Positions 1-7,246 of a stretch of 64,000 bases of DNA are shown here, one piece after another; the stretch's first letter is position 1, and every line of letters starts with the position of its first letter. Location of the stretch: positions 3,224,001 through 3,288,000 of the forward strand of contig CBDCWE010000003.1 in assembly GCA_965223355.1 (NCBI GenBank), given 5' to 3'. Under the pieces are notes generated by a model. The model searched no databases, was not told where the DNA came from, and was given only the letters and a program-made list of their open reading frames with translations. This DNA is from Tectiglobus sp965223355. GTDB lineage: Bacteria > Pseudomonadota > Alphaproteobacteria > Rhizobiales > Hyphomicrobiaceae. The translations under genes were made by a program, and so were the position numbers.

Positions 1-314
1 GGCTGTTCAAGGGCGCCCATCACAGCTTCGACCGCGGCAGCGACGTTATCAACATTCCCGAAGCATCGGTTTCACCAGCTGCACCGACGACCTATTTGGC
101 CGACAATGGAGCGTTCATCCACCCGCTTGAAGATGCGCCCAACCCGGACCTGATGGATCGCGACGTCATGGTTTATTCCGTCAAGGCCGGCTACGGCAGG
201 AAGGGCGCCCATCTCGGCAGCCATCCGGGAGAGGCCGAAGCGTTCCGCGCGGACATGATTGCGTTCTGGCGGCGAGCGCTGGGCGAGGCGACAGAGCCTC
301 ACGCTGGTGAATAG
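1..314 (+). CDS. Dienelactone hydrolase family protein, C-terminal fragment
   Basis: The reading frame is open from the left edge (first full codon at position 3) to a stop at 312-314, so only about the last 103 residues are present. Near the N-terminal side of the fragment is GAHHSFD, which matches the histidine motif of the Cys-Asp-His triad in dienelactone hydrolase (carboxymethylenebutenolidase) proteins. The tail holds a short helix-rich segment ending in FWRRALG, typical of the last helix of this alpha/beta fold. The nucleophile and acid residues lie outside the window, so the substrate cannot be inferred. The alternative is another alpha/beta hydrolase of similar fold. Confidence 0.7.
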   Translation, partial: LFKGAHHSFDRGSDVINIPEASVSPAAPTTYLADNGAFIHPLEDAPNPDLMDRDVMVYSVKAGYGRKGAHLGSHPGEAEAFRADMIAFWRRALGEATEPHAGE

Positions 315-415
315 ATCAGCGTGGAAAACCTGCCGTTGATCGCCATTGCTATTCGCAATGCCGCCGACATCCGGCCGACACTCCGGCCGGGCCGCGTCTG
401 GTCGACCGTCGGCTC

Positions 416-1423
416 TCAGGCAGCGATCTCAACCCTGTCGAGCAGCGGCGCGAGTTTGGGGTCAATGGTCGGGCTGGTCGCTTTGATGCATTGTAACAGT
501 GCGATCTCGTTGGGCGTCAGCTCACCATCGCGCCCGATCCGTTCGACCAGCCAATCGGCCTCGCACGGTGTGATTTCCTGGTTGGTGATGATTTCGATGC
601 GCTGCTGCTCGAGCCTGCTCAAGGCGCGCTCCTCCGGGCTTTGCTCGCGGTAGCGGTCCAAAATTCCGCAAAGACCGCCCTTGAGGGCCGAGCCGACGCC
701 GGCGCCAAGGCTGAGGTCGCCGCGCGCCTCAAGCCAGCGCTCGCGTTCGAGGGCTTGCTGTCGCGATGGCACGCCATAGCCGGATGCCGCCATCACATGA
801 TTGACGATCGCCTTGACGAACAGCTCACTCCAGGCCGGGCTGTTGTCGCCATCGCCGGCGACATCGTTGATTTCGAACAGCAGTTCAGCTTCGCGTTTGG
901 TGATCGCGATATTGCCGTCGCCGCCAAATGCATACAACGCGCGTCGCAGCAACTCGACATCCCGGTCGGTGACGATGCCGGGTGCAACGAAGCCGCAGGT
1001 GCGAAGCGGGCCGGCTCCGCCAACGACGGCATTTTTGACTTGCTCGAGAGTGAATGTGACGAGCAGTTCGGGTGACCAGCGCGCGTGATCGAGGACGTTG
1101 AGCAGAAGATCGAGCTCGGTCTGCGTGCGCACGGTACCATCGCGTGCAATGCGCCCGATCAACCAATCGCCGTTCTCCTTCGTCAAGTAACCCTCGGGCA
1201 CGGTGTCGCAGACGATGTAGTCGGTTATCGCCTCAACGAAAAACTCGGCCCAGCTCGGGTCTTGGACTTTGCAGGCGTCATTGATTTCAAACAGACACTC
1301 GATTTCCTGGTCGGGCATTCTGTCGACGTCATAGAACCGCTCACGCAACTGTTTAACGTCGGTATCGCGAATGCAGCCGCGCCGACAAATCGCTTCGAAA
1401 GAAATCGGCTTGGCGATACTCAT
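416..1423 (-). CDS. Conserved hypothetical protein with internal duplications
   Basis: This 335-residue protein has no signal peptide or membrane segment. Two kinds of internal repeat are visible. The first is LFEIND followed by a W-x-E-x-F-V-x-A-I segment, present near residues 45-65 and again near 182-205. The second is DWL-x2-RI-x-RDG-x5-E-x2-LL, present near residues 85-105 and again near 290-315. The protein therefore appears to be built from two or more copies of an acidic helical module of unknown function. The ATG at 1423 is preceded by a GGAG-type ribosome binding site. I cannot name a family with certainty; EF-hand-like or TerB-like helical folds are guesses only. Confidence 0.75.
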   Translation of the reverse strand: MSIAKPISFEAICRRGCIRDTDVKQLRERFYDVDRMPDQEIECLFEINDACKVQDPSWAEFFVEAITDYIVCDTVPEGYLTKENGDWLIGRIARDGTVRTQTELDLLLNVLDHARWSPELLVTFTLEQVKNAVVGGAGPLRTCGFVAPGIVTDRDVELLRRALYAFGGDGNIAITKREAELLFEINDVAGDGDNSPAWSELFVKAIVNHVMAASGYGVPSRQQALERERWLEARGDLSLGAGVGSALKGGLCGILDRYREQSPEERALSRLEQQRIEIITNQEITPCEADWLVERIGRDGELTPNEIALLQCIKATSPTIDPKLAPLLDRVEIAA

Positions 1424-1621
1424 TGGGCCACTCCGTGGTTGGTCGCGTGGATTGATGAATTAGGCCTCCATCGTTAACGATCTGCTAACGAACGAGCTAA
1501 AGTTGCACGCTGGTGCCACGGTGCAGCTGCCACTTGTCGAGGGCCGGCAAGCGTGCAAAGTACCGGCCAGCAGGACGGTCCGCCCGGCGGCGGCCACGAC
1601 GAGGTGACAAGTCCGAAAGCC

Positions 1622-2446
1622 ATGCAATTTCAGGACGACGTTGCGACAGCGACCTGGCAGGACGCATTCGAGCGGGCGCAGGAACAGCGCGCGGTCAACG
1701 TTGTCTGCATGAAATGGGGCGATCGCTATGGGCCGGAGTGGGTCAACCGCCTTTACGGCATGGTGATGCGCAACACCACGTGGCGTGTACACTTCGTGTG
1801 TTTTACCGATGACGCGACCGGCATCCGTGCAGAGGTTGAATGTCAGCCGCTGCCCGCGGTCGACTTCGATCGCAGTCTGGGCAAATACTGGCCCAAGCTC
1901 GGCCTCATGCAGGCGGGACTGGGCGGCCTTGACGGCCTGACCCTCTATCTCGATGTTGATCTGGTGATTATCGATTCGATCGATCCGTTGTTTTCACATC
2001 CCGGCCGGTTCCTGATCATCAAGGAGTGGAAAGATCCACATTTGGGCTACGGCAATAGTTCCGTTGTGCGCTACGTGATTGGTCAGGAAGCCGCCGTTAT
2101 TGATCGCTTCTACGCGACCCCCGCGGCCGTGATCGAACGAGTTTATGATTTTAAGGAGCAGAACTTTCTCACCAAGAACGTTGACGAAGTATCGTTCTGG
2201 CCGGCCGATTGGTGTGTGCCGTTCAATCACGTCTGTCTTCCGCACAACCGGATCGTGCGCTTCTTCTCGACCCCGAAACAACCGGCAACCGGCAAAATCT
2301 TGGTCTTTTTTGGCTCGATTACACCTGCTAGTGCAGTGCTGGGGCAGCATGAACCTAAGAAACGGGTTGGAAGGGGATTTCGGTGGCAGGTGGTGAAGCG
2401 CAGATTCAAGCCGGCCGGTTGGATCACGCGGTACTGGCGGGAATAG
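1622..2446 (+). CDS. Glycosyltransferase-like protein (DxD motif)
   Basis: The protein is about 274 residues from the ATG at 1622 (an in-frame GTG at 1553 would add 23). It opens with a beta strand NVVCMKWG and carries YLDVDLVI, a DxD-type motif that in GT-A glycosyltransferases binds the metal and nucleotide sugar. YWPKLGLM just before it resembles the segment preceding DxD in family 8-like enzymes. The stop codon is directly followed by the ATG of the next gene, which is also glycosyltransferase-like, so the two are probably co-translated. Acceptor and sugar are unknown. GAGGTG about 13 bases upstream is a moderate ribosome binding site for 1622. Confidence 0.75.
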   Translation: MQFQDDVATATWQDAFERAQEQRAVNVVCMKWGDRYGPEWVNRLYGMVMRNTTWRVHFVCFTDDATGIRAEVECQPLPAVDFDRSLGKYWPKLGLMQAGLGGLDGLTLYLDVDLVIIDSIDPLFSHPGRFLIIKEWKDPHLGYGNSSVVRYVIGQEAAVIDRFYATPAAVIERVYDFKEQNFLTKNVDEVSFWPADWCVPFNHVCLPHNRIVRFFSTPKQPATGKILVFFGSITPASAVLGQHEPKKRVGRGFRWQVVKRRFKPAGWITRYWRE

Positions 2447-3199
2447 ATGTTGGTGCAGGGGGCGGCAGTGTCCGAGCTTAGGGGGGTGGATGCAGTTGCG
2501 CAGCTGCCGGAGGAATACGCCTGGCTTGAGGGCGGCCAGAGCTACGTTGCTTGCGCGTTCTATACGCCAAACTATCTCGAGCAAGTGCTATCGCTAAAGG
2601 CCTCTCTCGAGGCGCTGGGTATCAATCATTATCTGAAACGATATGCGCGAGCGCGGACCTGGGAGGCGACAACGCGGCTGAAACCCGTGTTTGTTGACCA
2701 CGCCCTGGATAAGTTTCCCGATAAGGACGTCCTCTATCTGGATGCGGATGCCGTCGTCCGCCGGCCGCTCGAATTCTTTGACGGCGTGTCCAGCGACATC
2801 TCGATTTTGTTTCATCACATCCAAGCCGGCGGCACCAACTACCTGAGAGTTTCTGCCGGCACCGTGTTCGTGCGCAACACGGTCGGTGGACGCAAGTTCG
2901 CACGGCTGTGGAAGGACGCCGAGCCACACTGCGGCCCGCTCACCCTCGATGAAGATATGATCTACATGGCCTTCAGCGACATGGCCGGGATTTCGATTAC
3001 CGTGCTGGCGCCAAACTATGTCAAGATCTTCGACCGGCCCGGGGAGGAACCGGTCATCGAGCATTTCCAGGCAAGCCGCCAGCAATTCAAGTGGCGACGG
3101 GTCATTCGCAAGGCGAAACGGATCGGGCTGGTGGGCGCCGGCATCGCCTTGGCGGCGATCATCTGGTGGCTGGTCAGCCATTTGCGCTGGATCCCGTAG
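2447..3199 (+). CDS. Membrane-anchored glycosyltransferase-like protein
   Basis: This 250-residue protein has a GT-A-like arrangement: an N-terminal strand YVACAFYT, then KPVFVDHAL, then LYLDADAVV, a DxDxD motif expected to bind metal and nucleotide sugar, and later LDEDMIY. A hydrophobic helix near residues 225-245 (GLVGAGIALAAIIWWLV) followed by a short basic end indicates a C-terminal membrane anchor, so the catalytic part probably faces the cytoplasm. The start codon directly abuts the preceding glycosyltransferase-like gene, which implies a shared surface-glycan or glycolipid role. The donor and acceptor cannot be told from sequence. Confidence 0.75.
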   Translation: MLVQGAAVSELRGVDAVAQLPEEYAWLEGGQSYVACAFYTPNYLEQVLSLKASLEALGINHYLKRYARARTWEATTRLKPVFVDHALDKFPDKDVLYLDADAVVRRPLEFFDGVSSDISILFHHIQAGGTNYLRVSAGTVFVRNTVGGRKFARLWKDAEPHCGPLTLDEDMIYMAFSDMAGISITVLAPNYVKIFDRPGEEPVIEHFQASRQQFKWRRVIRKAKRIGLVGAGIALAAIIWWLVSHLRWIP

Positions 3200-3202
3200 G
3201 CG

Positions 3203-3341
3203 CTAGATCATCGTGCTTTAAGTTGGAACCGCTATTGCGGTTCCAACTTAAAGCACAAAGATGATCGCCACTTTAGAGGCGAGCAACTTTCTGCCTTTAT
3301 TCGGGATCGTTCCGATTCCGAATAAAGGCAGGTTGCTCTAA
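3203..3341 (+). repeat. 131-bp hairpin element, copy 1, flanked by CTAG/CTAA
   Basis: The element occupies 3207-3337, with CTAG on the left (3203-3206) and CTAA on the right (3338-3341). It contains a perfect 20-bp-arm hairpin (GTGCTTTAAG... pairing with ...CTTAAAGCAC around TATT), a small CGCC/GGCG hairpin, and a third hairpin with 13-bp arms TGCCTTTATTCGG/CCGAATAAAGGCA enclosed by GAGCAAC/GTTGCTC. Two more copies lie at 4943-5079 and, inverted, at 26914-27052. It has no coding capacity. It looks like a miniature inserted element rather than a simple terminator. Confidence 0.85.
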
Positions 3342-3428
3342 ACTCATTGGTGGCCGATCTCCCACTGCCATCGGGCAACAGGCCAGTATAACACCGACCT
3401 GGTGCTCAAACGACAAGGTCGCAAAATC

Positions 3429-4838
3429 ATGCCAACCCGTCGACAATTTCTCAAAGCCGCAGCGCTCACAGCGTTGCTGCCGACGCCGACGTTGCAGGCG
3501 GCGAAGGCGGCGCCGGGCCACCAACGCCTCGCCGCACGGGCCGGCCTCGCACGACTGCTCGAGCAGGACCAACCCGCGACCCCGATTTGGGGCTACGAAG
3601 GCCGGGTGCCCGGCCCGGAACTGCGCACGCCGCAAGCAAAGCCCTTTGTTGCCGAACTGATCAACGAACTGTCGCAGCCAACGACGATACATTGGCACGG
3701 CATTCGGATTGCGAACGCGATGGATGGCGTTGCCGGCCTGACGCAACCGGCTGTTGCGCCGGGAGAACGGTTCACCTATGCGTTCACGCCGCCCGATGCC
3801 GGCACCTACTGGTACCATCCCCACAACCGCACGTCGGAACAACTGGCCCGCGGCCTGGCCGGCGCATTCATTGTCGAGGAAGCCGAACCGCCGGGCGTTG
3901 ATCAGGATCTCGTCTTGATGTTCGACGACTGGCGGATTGATCGTGACGGCAAGATCCATGAACGCAGTTTCGGCAGCCTGCATGATATCGCTCACGCCGG
4001 TCGCCTCGGTAACATTCTGACGCTCAATGGCGCGTTCGAGCATGATGTTGCGGTCAAATCCGGCCAACGTCTGCGCTTGCGACTGATCAATTGCGCCAAT
4101 GCGCGTGTCTTGCGGGTCGACTTTGAGGCGCATGTGCCAATCGTCATCGCACTCGACGGCCAGCCGGTGGCCACACCCTTCGCACCGGACGGCAACGCCA
4201 TTTTGCTGGCGCCGGCTCAGCGCGCCGACGTCATTGTCGATTGCGGCGCCGAACCGGGTGCGCGGACCGAGATTGTGGTCGACACCGGCCGCGAAAGACT
4301 GCGTGTCGGTCGCCTCGTCTATGACACGACCAAACGTGCGCGCCGCAAGGTTCTGGGCGACCTGCCGGTGCTGCCGCCGAACCCGATGCCGATGGACTTG
4401 CGCCTCAAGACGGCGCTCGAACTCGATCTCGTCATGACCGGTGGCGCCATGGCGCCGTTCGAGGCCGCCGAATACCGCGGCAAGAACTACGGCATGCGCG
4501 AGCTGGCCCGCGCCCACGGCAAGGTCTGGGCGTTCAACGGCATCGTTGGCATGCCAATGCAGCCATTGGTCAAACTCGCGCGTGGTACGACCGCCAGCAT
4601 CCGCATGGTCAACCGCACCGTGTGGCCGCATGCCATGCATTTCCACGGCCACCATGTGCGCGAAGTCGCCCATTCGGCGCGTGAGCCGGTGCCGCATTGG
4701 CGCGACACTGTTCTTGTCCGACGCGAGGAAGATGTGAGCGTTGCATTCGTTGCTCACAATCCGGGCAAGTGGATGCTTCACTGCCACATGCTCGGCCATC
4801 AGGACGGCGGCATGAGCACCTGGTTTGAAGTGAGCTGA
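3429..4838 (+). CDS. Multicopper oxidase, Tat-exported
   Basis: This 469-residue cupredoxin-type oxidase starts at the ATG at 3429, giving a Tat leader: RRQFLKAA followed by a short hydrophobic stretch and an Ala-rich cleavage region. All four copper-ligand motifs are present: HWHG near residue 88, YWYHPHN near 127, HAMHFHGHH near 401 and HCHMLGHQDGG near 451. It should therefore bind one type 1 copper and a trinuclear cluster and couple oxidation of a substrate (metal ion or phenolic compound) to reduction of oxygen in the periplasm. It lies between two copies of a 131-bp hairpin element and has no obvious operon partner. Copper resistance is a possibility, not shown. Confidence 0.92.
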   Translation: MPTRRQFLKAAALTALLPTPTLQAAKAAPGHQRLAARAGLARLLEQDQPATPIWGYEGRVPGPELRTPQAKPFVAELINELSQPTTIHWHGIRIANAMDGVAGLTQPAVAPGERFTYAFTPPDAGTYWYHPHNRTSEQLARGLAGAFIVEEAEPPGVDQDLVLMFDDWRIDRDGKIHERSFGSLHDIAHAGRLGNILTLNGAFEHDVAVKSGQRLRLRLINCANARVLRVDFEAHVPIVIALDGQPVATPFAPDGNAILLAPAQRADVIVDCGAEPGARTEIVVDTGRERLRVGRLVYDTTKRARRKVLGDLPVLPPNPMPMDLRLKTALELDLVMTGGAMAPFEAAEYRGKNYGMRELARAHGKVWAFNGIVGMPMQPLVKLARGTTASIRMVNRTVWPHAMHFHGHHVREVAHSAREPVPHWRDTVLVRREEDVSVAFVAHNPGKWMLHCHMLGHQDGGMSTWFEVS

Positions 4839-4942
4839 GGGCGCTTGTTCATGTCCGCTGCCGGCGGCTCCGCCGAGCCGGCCATTGCCCCGCCCGGCCA
4901 GGGCAGCGCATCTGAATGCACCATTTTAGGTGATTGAGATCA

Positions 4943-5079
4943 CTAGATCATCGTGCTTTAAGTTGGAGCCGCTATTGCGGTTCCAACTTAAAGCACAAAG
5001 ATGATCGCCACTTTAGAGGCGAGCAACTTTCTGCCTTTATTCGGGATCGTTCCGATTCCGAATAAAGGCAGGTTGCTAG
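4943..5079 (+). repeat. 131-bp hairpin element, copy 2, flanked by CTAG
   Basis: This copy is almost identical to copy 1 at 3207-3337, with one visible change in the first hairpin arm (GGAGCC for GGAACC). CTAG lies on both sides (4943-4946 and 5076-5079), although the right junction is two bases shorter than in copy 1. The right-hand CTA at 5076-5078 is, on the minus strand, the TAG stop codon of the neighbouring secreted-protein gene, so the element sits exactly at the end of that gene. A 20-bp sequence (TAGGTGATTGAGATCACTAG, 4927-4946) abutting its left side recurs near 25059. Confidence 0.85.
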
Positions 5080-5441
5080 TAGAACACCCGCCACAGGAAA
5101 CCGCGGACATCGGCATCGGTGCGCTCACGCCAGATGTTGCGTTCGGCCCGGTTCTGGGCGTTACGAAGCTGCCGGCGTTCAGCGCGGTCGAGATAGCCAT
5201 CGCTCAAAAACCGCCGCTTGAATTTGGCGATCCGGCGTTGTTCACGCTTGAGTTTCCAGCCTTCGAGGAAAGTCAGAGAACCTGTCTCGCGGCCAACGCG
5301 GATCAGTTCGAGCTGGCGCTCTTGGCGCGCTTCGATCGCTGCGAGCTTCGGTGTCTTTGCAGCGCCGGTCGAGACCAAGATGGTATTTGTAACGCCGATT
5401 GCCAGCAATGAGACAGCTGCCAGTGAGAGGGTGCGGGTCAT
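5076..5441 (-). CDS. Small secreted basic protein, unknown function
   Basis: This 121-residue protein has an N-terminal signal peptide (SLAAVSLLAIGVTNTIL, then an Ala-rich stretch). The mature part is very rich in Arg, Gln and Glu, in the pattern RQ-x2-RI-x-G-x2-G-x-L-T-x2-E followed by a second similar half (DGYLDRAERRQL-x-NAQ), which predicts paired helices. Comparable short exported proteins with this pattern are common in proteobacteria but have no known role. The stop codon lies within the CTAG at the edge of a 131-bp hairpin element, which probably inserted at the 3' end without disturbing the reading frame. Confidence 0.65.
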   Translation of the reverse strand: MTRTLSLAAVSLLAIGVTNTILVSTGAAKTPKLAAIEARQERQLELIRVGRETGSLTFLEGWKLKREQRRIAKFKRRFLSDGYLDRAERRQLRNAQNRAERNIWRERTDADVRGFLWRVFY

Positions 5442-5824
5442 GGTCGAACTCCGTGTAATTGTGTGCTGCCGGGTGCCGACTGCGTTCGTCGGGGCATCGC
5501 AAGTGTTCTAGGGGCAGCGCATTGAACCGTGCCTGAATGGTAATTTCAGGTACAGTTCATGTTGGGCAACGTTTGCCAAGCATGGTTCGATGGGCCATGG
5601 CGCGGTGCCGTCTCCGCGCGGCAGCGCCCGACGTTCCGCGCCGCAGGGCCGCTGATTACGTCACGGCCTTCCAGAGCCCGAACGGTGGTTGCCGCCGTCC
5701 TGCCCGGTGCAACCGGAGCCGGTCACAATCGCAATGGTTGCACTGGCGCCGGCGATCTCCGGCTGGTCTGTGAACGCGTGCGGTGCTACCACGCTGCCAG
5801 CACCAATTGATATTAAGAACCGGC

Positions 5825-7246
5825 ATGCAACTTGAGCTGACATTGAACTGCGCGGGCGAGGACTACGAACCTCGTGACCTTGGCTTCCTGCTTCACAAAA
5901 ACCCGGACCGGGTCCATGTCCGCGATGTTGCAGCCGGCAAGGCCTATGTGTTTTTCCGCAAGATCAGCGGCTCCGAGGCAACCGCGGTTCTTGCAGTCGA
6001 CGTTGACCCCGTCGCCTTGGTTCGCGGCCGTTCAAAGGAAGATCGCGGCCTGCTCACCCAGTACGTCAATGACCGGCCATTTGCCGCGGGCTCATTTCTC
6101 GCGGTGGCGATGGCAAAGAGTTTCGGCCAGTCGATGTCCGGTCGTTCAAAGCAGCGCCAGGCGTTGGCAGACCGCGCGCTCGACTTTGCAGCGCGGATCG
6201 TGCCGGTCGCCCTGACCGGTGAGAATGACATTGCCCGCGAGTTGTTCGGGCCGCTTGGCTACCAGGTCGAAACCCGACTGTATGCGACGTCGCTCGATGC
6301 CAATGAGCGCCGCTACGCCGATCTGCGATTGAGCGGCAAAGTGCGCCTCGGCGAGCTTCTCAATCATGTCTACGTGTTGCTGCCGGTCCTCGACAACGCC
6401 AAGCACTGGTGGATCGATGAGGCCGAGGTCGATACCTTGTTGAGCAAAGGTGAGGGCTGGTTGCGCGACCATCCGGCCCGAGATCTGATTGCACGGCGCG
6501 CGCTCAAGCACCGCCGCGCGCTAGCTAATCTGGCAATTGCGCGCCTTGAGGAGGCCGAGGCGGAAAGCCGGGAGCCCGATCAACGCGAGCAGCTGCAACA
6601 GGGCAAGGACGCGCTCGAAGACGATCTCGAAAAGCCCATCCGTTTGCACGATCTGAGACTCGACACCGTTGCACAGGTCCTGAAGGCCAAGGGCGCAAGC
6701 AGCGTGCTCGATCTTGGTTGCGGCGAAGGCCGTCTCATCGCGCGGCTTGTCAAGGAGCGGCACTTTAGCCGGATCGTTGGTGTCGACGCGGCGATCGCAA
6801 CCCTTGAACGGGCGAGCCGCCGCCTGCGGCTCGACCGCGCCGGTGAGGCGATGCACAAACGCGTTCAGTTGTTGCAGGGCTCGCTGACCTATGCGGACCG
6901 GCGTCTTGAAGGCTTCGATGCGGCCGCCATGGTCGAGGTGATCGAACATATCGAGCCGGCGCGGCTGTCGGCCGTGGCCGGCGCACTGTTCGGTGCGGCG
7001 GCGCCGAACACCGTCGTCATCACGACGCCGAACCGCGATTACAACGCCCTGTTCGAAACGCTGCCGGCCGGCAGCTTTCGCCATCCCGACCATCGTTTCG
7101 AATGGACACGCGAGGAGTTCACAAACTGGTGTTCGAGCATTTGTGAGGCCTACGCCTACGACGTTGCGATCTCACCCCTGGGCCCCGGCCACGACAGGCT
7201 TGGCGCGCCATCGCAGATGGCTGTTTTCGATCGGAGGCGGTCATGA
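5825..7246 (+). CDS. hen1: Bacterial Hen1, 3'-terminal RNA ribose 2'-O-methyltransferase
   Basis: This 473-residue protein has the two-part layout of bacterial Hen1. The N-terminal ~250 residues are the bacterial-specific domain that in studied homologues contacts and activates Pnkp. The C-terminal part is a SAM methyltransferase with LDLGCGEGRL near residue 295 and the metal-binding signature EVIEHI plus a downstream HPDHRFEW, matching the Glu-Glu-His-His set that binds the catalytic metal in Hen1. The enzyme methylates the 2'-OH at the 3' end of cleaved RNA before ligation, so that the repaired site resists re-cutting. Its ATGA overlap with the downstream pnkp gene shows translational coupling. 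ATG 5825 is preferred because the Hen1 N-terminus (MQLELTLN) begins there. Confidence 0.93.
   Translation: MQLELTLNCAGEDYEPRDLGFLLHKNPDRVHVRDVAAGKAYVFFRKISGSEATAVLAVDVDPVALVRGRSKEDRGLLTQYVNDRPFAAGSFLAVAMAKSFGQSMSGRSKQRQALADRALDFAARIVPVALTGENDIARELFGPLGYQVETRLYATSLDANERRYADLRLSGKVRLGELLNHVYVLLPVLDNAKHWWIDEAEVDTLLSKGEGWLRDHPARDLIARRALKHRRALANLAIARLEEAEAESREPDQREQLQQGKDALEDDLEKPIRLHDLRLDTVAQVLKAKGASSVLDLGCGEGRLIARLVKERHFSRIVGVDAAIATLERASRRLRLDRAGEAMHKRVQLLQGSLTYADRRLEGFDAAAMVEVIEHIEPARLSAVAGALFGAAAPNTVVITTPNRDYNALFETLPAGSFRHPDHRFEWTREEFTNWCSSICEAYAYDVAISPLGPGHDRLGAPSQMAVFDRRRS

Noticed and set aside
3297..4799. Long open frame on the minus strand across the multicopper oxidase gene
   Set aside because: It is a shadow of a GC-rich gene with strong codon bias; the plus-strand product has all copper motifs and the minus-strand product has no recognisable domain.
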